DNA of 64,000 nucleotides from Amblyornis subalaris (lineage: Eukaryota > Chordata > Aves > Passeriformes > Ptilonorhynchidae). The translations under genes were made by a program, and so were the position numbers. Location of the stretch: NCBI GenBank assembly GCA_018881555.1, contig JACAXG010000121.1, forward strand, positions 2,355,858-2,419,857, in the 5' to 3' direction. The notes beneath the pieces are model-generated. The model searched no databases and had not been told where the DNA came from. It saw nothing but the letters and a program-made list of their open reading frames with translations. Shown in pieces: positions 60,201 to 63,196 of this stretch; positions within the stretch are counted from its first letter, which is position 1; each line of letters opens with the position of its first letter.

Positions 60201-63196
60201 CAGATGCTCCAGAGAAAAACAGCAGTTTGGGATACCAGTGCAGTATTTCAATGTAATCCCATTTCTACNGTTTTTGAATGGGATCCCTTGTGCCCCCAGG
60301 ATACAATGTACACTCACCACAAGTGCCAACACATGAAGCAGTGACTCCTGATAAAGAACACAGGATACACACAACTAATTACCAGTTTAGTAGGGGGTCA
60401 ATGGTTCTCTGAATAATTATGTGTTGGTTTGGGGTTTTTTATTTCATCTTTTTAGGAAACTAACAATTCTGTCCTCCTGGTTTAAGCGTAACAGGAACCA
60501 CACGCATCAGTGGCCTCTGAAGGACCAGAGTCTGATTCTGAAGTCAGGAAGGAGGACCTTCTTCCCAACCAACTGCACCAACAGGAAAAACCCAGAGAGA
60601 TTCCTTTCAGTATCCATTNGTTTTTCCATAACTTTCCCTTCCCCTGTGTGCCTCTTTCCATCTGGCTGCAAGTTCACCCCCTCCAGCTACTAAGAATTTA
60701 GGAGATTAATTTAAAATGATCTCTTTCACACCAGAATCCCCTTTCAATGCGAACTCTAATAGGATTATTAACCACATTTGGAAAGAAAAATCTGGCACGG
60801 CTGTTACTTTAAGCACCATTGAAGCATTAACTGCTTAGTTGTGGAAGAGACAGATGAAAACTTTCAATCAGTACAAACAGCAATTAAAGCAAGGAAGAAA
60901 GAGGAGCCCAGAAACCACTCACCCACTCCTCTACTTTGAGTGCAAAATATTTCCTTATCCCACTATTCTTTCTTGCTCAATTCACTAAAAGCTCAGCATA
61001 ATTCAATTCTCTTCATCTCTGAGTTATCATCAAAAACCTTTATCCCCACAGAAGACAGCTCCCATCTTCCATGGATGTCCTAAAGAGGGCCTCCAATGTC
61101 TTTAGGGAAGAATATGTTAANGGATATTTTAGGTACTGGAAGCTTTTTAACCTTCTCGTATGCCCAGCATATTGCTACACAGCACAGTCACTTGGCCAGT
61201 TAAAATTCTAGAGTGGTCTTTGTCTTTTCAAACTCAGCAGGTTCCAAAAAAGAGAGGAGGACAAACTTGAGCTAGGAGGTTGACCTAAATTACAGAATTT
61301 TTGTGTTTATGGAGGCTTTTTGCCCAACCATGAAGTCATAAACTTTTGACCTCGCAAACTCACAGATTTCTTTTAGAAAAGCAAAAATTATTTAATAAAT
61401 TTTTTTAAATGTCAGCCAGAACTGTAACATGCAGATGCCTCGATTAAGCCCCCATTTAGCTAAAAGTAGAAGCTGCTCTCAAAACACATCATCTTAAAAC
61501 AATGTTAACTGGAAACATTCTAACGGCCAAAAGAACACCTGATTCTTCTGCTTGCTTCTAAGGATTCTTGTGGAAAAAGAGTGTAGAAAGTTGTCACTGG
61601 GTGAGAATTTGCCTAAGAGTCTGCATAGCAGTTGTCTTCCTCAATCTCTTCTGGTTGTTCTTTTTTCTAAGCAAACCTGCTCTAGATATTATTACACTGA
61701 GCCTTAAACTCTCTAAAAAGACAGGTAAAAATTCCCTCAGGGCTGTGTGGACAGTGCTGTAATACAGATCCAGTTCTTGCAAGGACAGGCTCTCTCAGGA
61801 ACCAAACCCCCTCTGTTGCTGGAGCTGCTGGAGGCTTACATCACTTGCTCATTTTTTCTGGCCCTTTCTTAGGTGTCCAAAGGCAATCACAGCTTTTCTG
61901 AAAATCTGTCACCTAAAGAATGATCCCTGCACTGTTATTCACCCTCACCCAGGCTGGGAATTCTTTAACAGTAGAAATAAAGAACTGGGCAGCCAATATG
62001 TCCTGTGTTCGCTCCTCCAGCATCCCAAAGCCTACATGGATCCCATGCAGTCAGGATGCACTGCACAGACACCATCAGTAATGGTCATGGTTTTACGTGC
62101 TCCTGTCAAGGCTCTGTGGCAATTCAAAACCTGGTGCAGCTTTATCTGTTCACCCAAAACAAGCCAAAGGTAGAGTGGTTTCACGTTTCACTGGGAACAT
62201 TCCTGCAAACTTCTGCTCCAGATGCCAGTTCAGAGCACAGGGCTCAGTCCTTCAGACTGCTAAATTAGGTCTGATATTTTACTGGTCATGGGGCAGTCAG
62301 TTCTTAGCCCTTCCTTGCCCTAAATGTTGCTGGAAACAGGCTTTGGCAGACCACGTTTAGAAAGGGTCTGGGGCTCCCAATATGGGAAGGACATGGAACT
62401 GCTGGAATGAGTCCAGAGGAGGCCACAAGGATGATCAGAGGGCTGGAGCAGTTCTGCTGCAAAAACAGACTGAAAGAGCTGGGATTGTTCAGCCNGAAGA
62501 GAAGGCTCTGGGATGACCTTATTGTAGCCTTCCAGTAGCTAAAGGGTCTACAAAAGAGCTGGAGAGAGACTCTTTACAAGGGCCTGGAGTGACAGGATAA
62601 GGGGGAGTGGCTTCAAACTGACACAGAGTAGGTNTAGATCGGATATTAGGAAGAAATTGTTCCCTGTGAGGGTGATGAGGCACTGGAAGAGGTTATTCAG
62701 AGAAGCTGTGGCTGCCCCATCCCTGGAAGTGTCCAAGGCCAGGCTGGACAGGGCTTGGAGCAACCTGGGATAGTGGAAGGTGTCCCTGTCCATGGCAGGG
62801 GATTGGAACTCAGTGGTCTTTAGGACCCCTTCCAACCCAAACCACTCTATGATTATTGAGATAAATTGGTTGGCACTGAGCAGAAATACCAAAGCAGCAT
62901 TATACCTCTGGGAGCAAAATGGATAAATATAATCTTGCTAATCTGTTCATCTGACGATCAAGAACCCCTGAGTGGGAAGGTCATTTATGCATCATCTTAC
63001 TGAACAATCTGAAATTCTTTTAAAAAAAAAATGAAATAAAGAGAAAAGAAAGAGTACATACATTTCCATTAAACAACGCTATTTCCCCTCCTTCATAGAG
63101 AATGATAACTCTCTTGGTGCACTTTTTTCCAGTGAAGCCACAACCTTCATTTGAGATGAGTATCTGGAATGTTCCGGAATCACCCTTGCAGAAATC
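3064..63196 (-). CDS. VWF: von Willebrand factor, 3' two-thirds (joined exons 21-52, partial at 5' end)
   Basis: This is the overall span of 32 coding exons on the minus strand; each is listed separately. VWF is a secreted glycoprotein of endothelium and thrombocytes that tethers cells to damaged vessel wall and carries factor VIII. The exons encode, in order, most of D3, A1, A2, A3, D4, C1-C6 and CTCK. Diagnostic short matches are [15 protein letters not shown] (D3), LVYMV (A2 cleavage site), [11 protein letters not shown] (D4), [10 protein letters not shown] (D4) and the terminal cystine knot. Every exon is bounded by AG and GT. Phases join without conflict and the sum is 5,733 bases (1,910 codons plus stop). 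The 5' end is missing: exons 1-20 should lie above 64000. Exon numbers follow the human gene. Confidence 0.97.
3253..4767 (-). other. VWF: VWF intron 51
   Basis: This 1.5 kb intron has no CR1 copy that I can recognise. A 101-codon plus-strand ORF at 3499-3804 has no recognisable domain and I treat it as chance. Confidence 0.85.
4768..4865 (-). CDS. VWF: VWF exon 51 (start of CTCK)
   Basis: This 98 bp exon has acceptor cttggtag and donor GAG|gtaact. Two bases complete the Cys codon split from exon 50, then it reads [20 protein letters not shown] and on to SHCE. RLQY and the Cys spacing match the human CTCK start (ECNDITARLQY). Length equals the human exon as recalled. Confidence 0.96.
4866..6787 (-). 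other. VWF: VWF intron 50
   Basis: This 1.9 kb AT-rich intron contains no repeat family or ORF that I recognise. Confidence 0.85.
6788..6827 (-). CDS. VWF: VWF exon 50 (40-bp micro-exon, end of C6)
   Basis: Acceptor cattttag and perfect donor gtaagt enclose exactly 40 bases that read [13 protein letters not shown] plus the first base of a Cys codon. Human reads GKIMKIPGTCCDTC. The split Cys joins exon 51 in frame. The exon is too short to stand out by ORF length and was found by searching for the CCDTC motif between exons 49 and 51. Confidence 0.95.
6828..8255 (-). other. VWF: VWF intron 49
   Basis: This 1.4 kb intron has no recognised repeat. A minus-strand 70-codon ORF at 7286-7498 has no domain and is taken as chance. 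Confidence 0.85.
8256..8384 (-). CDS. VWF: VWF exon 49 (C6 domain)
   Basis: This 129 bp exon has acceptor ctttccag, donor GGG|gtaagt and phase 0 at both ends. It encodes [20 protein letters not shown], then a [11 protein letters not shown] block and CLAEG. The NERGE-WE-R-TGCPPFD and CLAEG blocks match the human C6 domain closely. NAS is a potential N-glycan site that human lacks at this position (human DET). Confidence 0.97.
8775..9165 (-). mobile_element. CR1 LINE fragment, 5'-ward part of the 3' region
   Basis: The plus strand matches the reverse complement of avian CR1: CTCTCTGGGGATGGTGACAT, a CCTTTCAGTGAAGAAAAACC block and TCCTTTTCTCCAGGCTGAGC. The extreme 3' tail is absent, so this is an internal fragment. 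It lies in the same sense as VWF. Boundaries are approximate. Confidence 0.85.
9287..9411 (+). mobile_element. CR1 LINE 3' end
   Basis: The fragment reads from GACCAGGCTGGACGAGGCTT through CCCTTCCAACCC to the terminal ATTCTATGATTCTATG, the canonical CR1 3' tail. It is 5'-truncated and antisense to VWF. It contains one ambiguous base. Confidence 0.93.
9785..9883 (-). CDS. VWF: VWF exon 48 (C5/C6 boundary)
   Basis: This 99 bp exon has acceptor ccttctag, donor CAG|gtaagt and phase 0/0. It reads [20 protein letters not shown] followed by [13 protein letters not shown]. The CCGKC-P-(T/S)-C signature is the end of a VWC module and matches human CCGRCLPTAC. Confidence 0.96.
9884..13078 (-). other. 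VWF: VWF intron 47
   Basis: This 3.2 kb intron is without recognised CR1. It contains a purine-rich low-complexity tract at about 10345-10672, listed separately. Confidence 0.85.
10345..10672 (+). repeat. Purine-rich (A/G) low-complexity tract
   Basis: Some 330 bases are strongly enriched in A and G on the plus strand (runs such as AGAGAGAAAAGGG and AGGAGAGAAAAAAGAA), so the VWF pre-mRNA is polypyrimidine-rich here. A 130-codon minus-strand ORF through it is Ser/Phe/Leu-rich for that reason and is not a gene. Confidence 0.7.
13079..13189 (-). CDS. VWF: VWF exon 47 (C5 domain)
   Basis: This 111 bp exon has acceptor atgttgcag, donor ATG|gtgagt and phase 0/0. It reads [20 protein letters not shown], then [17 protein letters not shown]. 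Human reads PGKTVMIDVCTTCRC and has 39 codons against 37 here, so two codons are missing in the loop after CTTC-C. All C5 cysteines in this part are retained. Confidence 0.96.
13190..15713 (-). other. VWF: VWF intron 46
   Basis: This 2.5 kb AT-rich intron has an (AT)n microsatellite at 14410-14427 and otherwise nothing recognisable. Confidence 0.85.
14410..14427. repeat. (AT)n microsatellite
   Basis: About nine uninterrupted AT units within intron 46. Confidence 0.9.
15714..15754 (-). CDS. VWF: VWF exon 46 (41-bp micro-exon, C5 start)
   Basis: Acceptor cttttttcag and donor GGG|gtaaga enclose 41 bases. Two bases complete an Ala codon with exon 45, then the exon reads [13 protein letters not shown]. 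Human reads RMEACMLNGTVIG. The NGT sequon is conserved. Length equals the human exon as recalled. Confidence 0.95.
15755..16971 (-). other. VWF: VWF intron 45 with a long CR1
   Basis: This 1.2 kb intron is nearly half CR1 (16224-16795). The element ends about 180 bp from the donor of exon 45. Confidence 0.88.
16224..16795 (-). mobile_element. CR1 LINE, long 3' fragment
   Basis: The plus strand starts with GAATCATAGAATCATAGGCT, then the block for GGTTGGAAAGGACCTTAAAG and about 500 bases of the standard CR1 3' region up to the CAGAGCTGCTCCATCCC segment. The 3' end is at the low coordinate, so the element is in VWF sense. Long ORFs on both strands here come from the CR1 and are not genes. Confidence 0.95.
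16972..17155 (-). CDS. VWF: VWF exon 45 (C4 domain)
   Basis: This 184 bp exon has acceptor gccccgcag and donor TGTG|gtaagg. It reads [33 protein letters not shown] and ends DCCPACRC. Human reads [20 protein letters not shown] and RNVSC. There is one extra codon relative to human (181 bp). An ambiguous base at 17013 affects the residue before a conserved Cys. The sequon NVS is conserved. Confidence 0.97.
17156..17468 (-). other. VWF: VWF intron 44
   Basis: This 313 bp intron contains nothing beyond its splice signals. Confidence 0.9.
17469..17579 (-). CDS. VWF: VWF exon 44 (C3 end / C4 start, site of the mammalian RGD)
   Basis: This 111 bp exon has acceptor cctcctccag, donor GAG|gtgagg and phase 0/0. 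It reads [20 protein letters not shown], then [17 protein letters not shown]. Human reads [20 protein letters not shown], then EVVTGSPRGDSQSSWKS. Length is identical (37 codons), so the alignment is ungapped. The integrin-binding RGD is WGD here (17490-17498): a TGG codon where human has CGG. Confidence 0.97.
18138..18167 (+). repeat. Poly(A) tract
   Basis: About 30 A residues, interrupted only by one ambiguous base. I see no retroposed gene body immediately 5' of it. Confidence 0.9.
20355..20580 (-). mobile_element. CR1 LINE fragment (a different subfamily)
   Basis: The plus strand holds the reverse complement of CR1 sequence with ATCATCCAGTCCAACCCCTG, CACCCCAACAATCCCACCCT and GCCCACCACCCTCTGGGGA. 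These blocks are typical of another avian CR1 subfamily than the copy in intron 45. Boundaries are approximate. Confidence 0.85.
21155..21304 (-). CDS. VWF: VWF exon 43 (C3 domain)
   Basis: This 150 bp exon has acceptor tttaatag, donor CGG|gtgagt and phase 0/0. It begins [19 protein letters not shown] and ends [12 protein letters not shown]. Human begins VCVHRSTIYPVGQFWEEGC. All cysteines of this VWC half are retained and the length equals human. Confidence 0.97.
21305..22532 (-). other. VWF: VWF intron 42
   Basis: This 1.2 kb intron has a perfect 12-bp inverted repeat at 21885-21912 (four-base loop) and no other recognised element. Confidence 0.85.
21885..21912. repeat. Perfect 12-bp inverted repeat with 4-nt loop
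   Basis: AACCTTAACATA, the loop ACCC, then TATGTTAAGGTT. The two arms are exact reverse complements. No mobile-element family is recognised around it. Confidence 0.9.
22533..22738 (-). CDS. VWF: VWF exon 42 (C2 domain and following linker)
   Basis: This 206 bp exon has acceptor ttcccgccag and donor CGG|gtaagc. Two bases complete an Ala codon; it continues [36 protein letters not shown] and ends TTCLPDR. Human has SCPPHRLPT, CCDEYECACNCVNSTVSC and TTCLPDK. The NST sequon is conserved. The ambiguous base at 22566 falls in a TGN codon where human has Cys, so it is probably Cys. CpG-rich. Confidence 0.97.
22739..23209 (-). other. VWF: VWF intron 41
   Basis: A 471 bp intron; nothing recognised. 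Confidence 0.9.
23210..23314 (-). CDS. VWF: VWF exon 41 (C1/C2 domains)
   Basis: This 105 bp exon has acceptor gttcttag and donor G|gtaaga. It reads [20 protein letters not shown], then [14 protein letters not shown]. Human reads [20 protein letters not shown], then [14 protein letters not shown]. The NYT sequon is at the human NFT position. Length equals human. Confidence 0.97.
23315..23826 (-). other. VWF: VWF intron 40
   Basis: A 512 bp intron; nothing recognised, two ambiguous bases. Confidence 0.9.
23827..23901 (-). CDS. VWF: VWF exon 40 (C1 domain)
   Basis: This 75 bp exon has acceptor gtctccag and donor G|gtaggt. It reads [20 protein letters not shown], then EYEC. Human reads [20 protein letters not shown], then EYEC. 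Length equals human; phases 1/1 agree with both neighbours. Confidence 0.97.
23902..24013 (-). other. VWF: VWF intron 39 (112 bp, shortest in the window)
   Basis: Only splice signals: donor gtaaat and acceptor ctgtctccag. Confidence 0.93.
24014..24116 (-). CDS. VWF: VWF exon 39 (C1 domain)
   Basis: This 103 bp exon has acceptor tttcatgcag and donor C|gtaaat. It reads [20 protein letters not shown], then [14 protein letters not shown]. Human reads DHQPCQICTC and KVNCTTQPCPTAK. NCT is a conserved sequon. Length equals human. Confidence 0.97.
24117..25100 (-). other. VWF: VWF intron 38 with a CR1 fragment
   Basis: This 984 bp intron has a CR1 piece at about 24585-24725; the rest is unremarkable. 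Confidence 0.87.
24585..24725 (-). mobile_element. CR1 LINE internal fragment
   Basis: The plus strand has CAACCACCCTCTGGGTGAAG, TCCTGATATCCAGCCTGACC and ACACAGCTCCAGCTGTTTCC, the reverse complement of an avian CR1 3' region. The terminal tail is missing. Boundaries are approximate. Confidence 0.8.
25101..25306 (-). CDS. VWF: VWF exon 38 (D4: TIL-4; start of C1)
   Basis: This 206 bp exon has acceptor cttgctcag and donor CAG|gtaacc. Two bases complete a Pro codon; it continues [31 protein letters not shown] and ends [16 protein letters not shown]. Human has CPPSLVYNHCEHGCPRHC, HPSEGCFCPPD and EEACTQCIGEDGVQHQ. It is two codons longer than human (200 bp). NNT is a potential glycan site. Confidence 0.97.
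25307..28216 (-). other. VWF: VWF intron 37 with a CR1 element
   Basis: This 2.9 kb intron has a CR1 at about 26318-26694. Remaining sequence is AT-rich with short A-rich runs near 27300 and no credible ORF. Confidence 0.85.
26318..26694 (-). mobile_element. CR1 LINE 3' fragment
   Basis: The plus strand begins TTCATAGAATCATAAAAGGG and continues with the reverse complement of the CR1 3' region to CTTCTCTTCTCCAGGCTGAA. It belongs to the same subfamily as the copy at 16224 and is in VWF sense. Confidence 0.95.
28217..28558 (-). CDS. VWF: VWF exon 37 (D4: C8-4)
   Basis: This 342 bp exon has acceptor ccgtggcag and donor C|gtaaga. It reads [20 protein letters not shown], then a C8 module ending [21 protein letters not shown]. 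Human has CDENGANDFMLRDGTVTTD and [21 protein letters not shown]. Length equals human. NGS is a potential glycan site. The exon is extremely CpG-rich (about 37 CpG by hand count) in contrast to the AT-rich introns on both sides. Confidence 0.97.
28559..29226 (-). other. VWF: VWF intron 36
   Basis: A 668 bp intron; nothing recognised. Confidence 0.9.
29227..29419 (-). CDS. VWF: VWF exon 36 (D4: VWD4)
   Basis: This 193 bp exon has acceptor ttgtaaacag and donor G|gtaagt. It begins [20 protein letters not shown], includes [20 protein letters not shown], and ends KGLC plus the first base of Gly. Human has VTVNGRLVSVPYV and GAIMHEVRFNHLGHIFTFTP, then YGLCG. NLT is a sequon absent from human (IFT). 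Length equals human. Confidence 0.97.
29420..30371 (-). other. VWF: VWF intron 35
   Basis: A 952 bp intron; nothing recognised. A 100-codon minus-strand ORF at 29821-30123 has no domain. Confidence 0.87.
30372..30592 (-). CDS. VWF: VWF exon 35 (D4: VWD4)
   Basis: This 221 bp exon has acceptor ttgtttgcag and donor GCA|gtaagc. Two bases complete Cys; it continues [31 protein letters not shown] and ends SVQLFSDMA. Human has [20 protein letters not shown] and TGSCSYVLFQN. GNCS creates a sequon where human has GSCS. Length equals human. Confidence 0.97.
30593..31006 (-). other. VWF: VWF intron 34
   Basis: A 414 bp intron; nothing recognised. Confidence 0.9.
31007..31184 (-). CDS. VWF: VWF exon 34 (D4N)
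   Basis: This 178 bp exon has acceptor cccttgtag and donor T|gtgagt. It begins [20 protein letters not shown] and ends [16 protein letters not shown] plus the first base of Cys. Human has [20 protein letters not shown] and [15 protein letters not shown]. Length equals human. Confidence 0.97.
31185..35414 (-). other. VWF: VWF intron 33
   Basis: This 4.2 kb intron contains no CR1 that I recognise. It has a 16-bp tandem duplication at 31718-31749 and scattered short chance ORFs. Confidence 0.85.
31718..31749. repeat. Tandem duplication, 2 x 16 bp
   Basis: Two exact copies of TTTGTAGAGCTAAAAA, head to tail. Confidence 0.9.
35415..35458 (-). CDS. VWF: VWF exon 33 (44-bp micro-exon, A3-D4 junction)
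   Basis: Acceptor ctctttcag and donor AAA|gtaagt enclose 44 bases: two complete an Asp codon, then [14 protein letters not shown]. Human reads FVRICMDEDGNEKR. Length equals human and phases agree with exons 32 and 34. No ORF of useful length marks it; it was located from the CIDEDGN motif. Confidence 0.95.
35459..37761 (-). other. VWF: VWF intron 32, with a 22-bp tandem repeat
   Basis: This 2.3 kb intron has a 22-bp tandem repeat at 37587-37638. No CR1 copy is recognised. Confidence 0.85.
37587..37638. repeat. 22-bp tandem repeat, about 2.4 copies
   Basis: The unit is GTGATGGTCTAGATGAGCAT followed by TT. Two exact copies are followed by the first eight bases of a third. It lies about 120 bp downstream of the exon 32 donor, within intron 32. 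Confidence 0.93.
37762..37926 (-). CDS. VWF: VWF exon 32 (A3, C-terminal part)
   Basis: This 165 bp exon has acceptor cttttcctag and donor G|gtaagt. Two bases complete Arg; it continues [38 protein letters not shown] and ends IKKVCM plus the first base of Asp. Human has VTVFPIGIGDRYDAAQLRIL and ends LHKLC. The Cys pairs with the one in exon 29 to close A3. Length equals human. Confidence 0.97.
38001..38125 (+). mobile_element. CR1 LINE 3' fragment, old copy
   Basis: It reads CATCCCTGGAAGTATTTAAA, a GGTCTAGTGGTGGACTGGGC block and TGATAATCTTAAAGGTCTTT then TCAACCTAAATGATT. This resembles an older avian CR1 subfamily. It is antisense to VWF and diverged; boundaries are approximate. Confidence 0.8.
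38148..38166 (+). repeat. Poly(A) run
   Basis: About 19 consecutive A residues shortly 3' of the CR1 fragment at 38001-38125. Confidence 0.9.
38672..38718. repeat. Imperfect (TTA)n trinucleotide repeat
   Basis: Roughly fifteen TTA/TTG/CTA-type triplets: two TTA blocks separated by TTGCTGTTG. Confidence 0.88.
39043..39186 (-). CDS. VWF: VWF exon 31 (A3, middle)
   Basis: This 144 bp exon has acceptor tcttcccag and donor A|gtaaac. Two bases complete Gly; it continues [35 protein letters not shown] and ends LSARIN. Human has RYLTSEMHGARPGASKAVV and ARSN. Length equals human. The residue aligned to collagen-contact His1786 is Arg (39140-39142), while Ser1783 is kept. Confidence 0.96.
40440..40790 (+). 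mobile_element. CR1 LINE 3' fragment
   Basis: It starts at AGGCTGAGAGAGCTGGGATT, passes GCTGTGGCTGCCCCATCCCT and GGCTTGGAGCAACCTGGGAT, and ends with the tail around TTTTGTGATTCTATAA. It is antisense to VWF and slightly deleted near the 3' end (the GGCAGGGGGTTGGAACTGGA segment is missing). Confidence 0.95.
42618..42710 (-). mobile_element. CR1 LINE 3' end, short
   Basis: The plus strand reads GAATCACAAAATGGTTTGAG, then AGTTCCAACCCCCTGCCACG and CATCTTCCACTATCCCAGG: about 90 bases of CR1 3' terminus in VWF sense. Confidence 0.92.
43893..44110 (+). mobile_element. Possible decayed CR1 body
   Basis: TAGTTTCATTAATGATTTGG then ATGGAAGAGG resembles the CR1 segment with TTCATCAATGATCTGGATGA. The following bases are too diverged to confirm. 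This may be coincidence. Confidence 0.25.
44567..44690 (-). mobile_element. CR1 LINE 3' end
   Basis: The plus strand begins AATCACAGAATCATAAAATC, then GGTTGGAAGGGACCTTAAAG and CCTGCCACAGGCAGGGAAAC, up to GCTGCTCAGAGCTCC. VWF sense. Confidence 0.93.
47793..47936 (-). CDS. VWF: VWF exon 30 (A3, N-terminal middle)
   Basis: This 144 bp exon has acceptor ctgcttcag and donor G|gtgagt. Two bases complete Ser; it continues [20 protein letters not shown], then [14 protein letters not shown] and ends GPTRL. Human has QVSVLQYGSITTIDVPWNVV. Ser1731 and Trp1745 equivalents of the collagen site are kept. NTS is a new sequon. One codon longer than human (141 bp). Confidence 0.96.
47937..49573 (-). other. 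VWF: VWF intron 29
   Basis: A 1.6 kb AT-rich intron; a T run near 48258-48270, no recognised repeat family. Confidence 0.87.
49574..49693 (-). CDS. VWF: VWF exon 29 (start of A3)
   Basis: This 120 bp exon has acceptor accctcag and donor A|gtaggt. Two bases complete Glu; it continues [20 protein letters not shown], then [19 protein letters not shown]. Human has CSQPLDVILLLDGSSSFPA and FDEMKSFAKAFI. The Cys is the A3-closing one (human C1686). The MIDAS-like loop is DASAN, not DGSSS. One codon longer than human (117 bp). Confidence 0.97.
49694..50428 (-). other. VWF: VWF intron 28 with an A/C-rich tract
   Basis: A 735 bp intron dominated by the low-complexity tract at about 49934-50090. Confidence 0.88.
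49934..50090 (+). repeat. A/C-rich low-complexity tract, (CAAA)n-like
   Basis: Repeated ACAAC, AAACAAAC and AAAAACC motifs with two CCCCAAACAAACAA blocks about 60 bp apart. Confidence 0.85.
50429..51765 (-). CDS. VWF: VWF exon 28 (end of D3, A1, A2)
   Basis: This 1,337 bp exon is the giant exon typical of VWF (human 1,379). The acceptor is gatttttgtag, taken at 51766-51767 because exon 27 ends in TG and needs one base: TG+T gives Cys, then [12 protein letters not shown] matches human HCDVVNLTCEAC. An upstream AG at 51803-51804 would keep the ORF open but gives the wrong phase. The donor is G|gtaaaa. Content: end of D3, a short hinge, A1 (C...C of 182 residues), a 43-residue Pro-rich linker, A2 with the LVYMV scissile site and the vicinal Cys pair. 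It is 14 codons shorter than human. Confidence 0.97.
50457..50975 (-). other. VWF: VWF A2 domain (ADAMTS13 substrate), within exon 28
   Basis: The domain starts at [19 protein letters not shown] and ends with the vicinal Cys pair (50457-50462). The scissile Tyr-Met is at 50649-50654. The domain unfolds under shear, exposing that bond (family knowledge). The Asp equivalent to D1498 is kept, but D1596 and N1602 equivalents are Gly and Arg. The Trp before cis-Pro1645 is Gln. Confidence 0.95.
51105..51650 (-). other. VWF: VWF A1 domain (GPIb-binding), within exon 28
   Basis: The domain runs between the two disulfide cysteines (human C1272 and C1458), both present: [20 protein letters not shown] at the start and RDFLIDNLC at the end. 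It has 182 residues against 187 in human. The gap falls between IAR and [10 protein letters not shown], where human has MASQEPQRMSRNF...LKKKK. The metal-site loop is DGSDK, incomplete as in human A1. It mediates thrombocyte tethering through GPIb-alpha (family knowledge). Confidence 0.95.
52360..52690 (+). repeat. Pyrimidine-rich low-complexity stretch
   Basis: Long C/T-rich runs such as TTTTTCCCTTCCCTGTTCC and CAATTTCTTCCCCCCC; purine-rich in VWF sense. No ORF or element recognised. Confidence 0.6.
52782..53210 (-). mobile_element. CR1 LINE 3' fragment
   Basis: The plus strand begins AATCACAGAATCATTTGGGC, then GAGCAGGGACATGTTCAACT, ACCACCTCTCTGGGCAACCT and CTTCTCTTCTCCATCCTGAA: the CR1 3' region in VWF sense. 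A diverged, older copy. Confidence 0.94.
54823..54958 (-). CDS. VWF: VWF exon 27 (D3: TIL-3/E3)
   Basis: This 136 bp exon has acceptor tttgaaacag and donor TG|gtatga, a relatively weak donor. Two bases complete Gly; it continues [20 protein letters not shown], then [18 protein letters not shown] and ends QHCQS. Human has [20 protein letters not shown] and DPEHCQI. Length equals human. Confidence 0.96.
54959..55970 (-). other. VWF: VWF intron 26
   Basis: A 1.0 kb intron; a C/T-rich run at about 55405-55515, no recognised element. Confidence 0.87.
55971..56129 (-). CDS. VWF: VWF exon 26 (D3: C8-3 end and TIL-3)
   Basis: This 159 bp exon has acceptor cctgcatag and donor G|gtaagt. Two bases complete Pro; it continues [20 protein letters not shown], then [13 protein letters not shown] and [11 protein letters not shown]. 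Human has [33 protein letters not shown] and CVEGCHAHCPP. The Cys of NSC (human C1142, an intersubunit disulfide) is kept. Length equals human. Confidence 0.97.
56130..56679 (-). other. VWF: VWF intron 25
   Basis: A 550 bp intron. A second consensus donor (gtaagg, 56655-56660) lies 19 nt inside the intron from the exon 25 donor. Confidence 0.88.
56680..56836 (-). CDS. VWF: VWF exon 25 (D3: C8-3)
   Basis: This 157 bp exon has acceptor ctccctgcag and donor C|gtaagt. It begins [19 protein letters not shown], then [20 protein letters not shown] and ends SPALC. Human has VDPEPYLDVCIYDTCSCES and [20 protein letters not shown]. The GDCACFC cysteines, including the one used in multimerisation, are kept. 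The ambiguous base at 56779 leaves an NTC codon where human has Ile. Length equals human; CpG-rich. Confidence 0.97.
56837..57418 (-). other. VWF: VWF intron 24
   Basis: A 582 bp intron; nothing recognised. Confidence 0.9.
57419..57538 (-). CDS. VWF: VWF exon 24 (D3: start of C8-3)
   Basis: This 120 bp exon has donor TTT|gtgagt. The acceptor is tacaatattaag, a less common AAG. It reads [20 protein letters not shown], then [20 protein letters not shown]. Human has [20 protein letters not shown] and DCNKL. It is two codons longer than human (114 bp), placed before the first Cys. Phase 0/0. Confidence 0.94.
57539..59144 (-). other. VWF: VWF intron 23
   Basis: A 1.6 kb intron; short A and T runs near 58670 and 58830, no recognised element. 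Confidence 0.87.
59145..59285 (-). CDS. VWF: VWF exon 23 (D3: VWD3 with the CGLCG motif)
   Basis: This 141 bp exon has acceptor tttgctgcaag and donor AAG|gtgatt (weak). It reads [20 protein letters not shown], then [20 protein letters not shown] and HCADVAK. Human has [19 protein letters not shown] and [22 protein letters not shown] is the CxxC-type motif of VWD domains. This is among the most conserved exons here; length equals human. Confidence 0.97.
59286..59915 (-). other. VWF: VWF intron 22
   Basis: A 630 bp intron; nothing recognised. Confidence 0.9.
59916..60065 (-). CDS. VWF: VWF exon 22 (D3: VWD3)
   Basis: This 150 bp exon has acceptor tgtttttcag, donor AAA|gtaagt and phase 0/0. 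It reads [20 protein letters not shown], then [20 protein letters not shown] and [10 protein letters not shown]. Human has VNVKRPMKDETHFEVVESG, then RYIILLLGKALSVVWD. One codon longer than human (147 bp). Confidence 0.96.
60066..63061 (-). other. VWF: VWF intron 21 with a CR1 element
   Basis: This 3.0 kb intron has a CR1 at about 62366-62858; otherwise no recognised content. Confidence 0.86.
62366..62858 (+). mobile_element. CR1 LINE 3' fragment, about 490 bp
   Basis: It starts at GGTCTGGGGCTCCCAATATG, passes AGTCCAGAGGAGGCCACAAG and GGCTTGGAGCAACCTGGGAT, and ends in CTCTATGATTATTG. It is antisense to VWF and nearly collinear with the 16224 copy, in the opposite orientation. Confidence 0.96.
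63062..63196 (-). CDS. VWF: VWF exon 21 (D3 start), first exon in the window
   Basis: This 135 bp exon has acceptor tatctgatag, donor AAT|gtatgt and phase 0/0. It reads [20 protein letters not shown], then [20 protein letters not shown] and LFNGN. Human has [23 protein letters not shown]. Length equals human. The tripeptide KGD (63179-63187) occurs where human has GSN. Confidence 0.96.
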
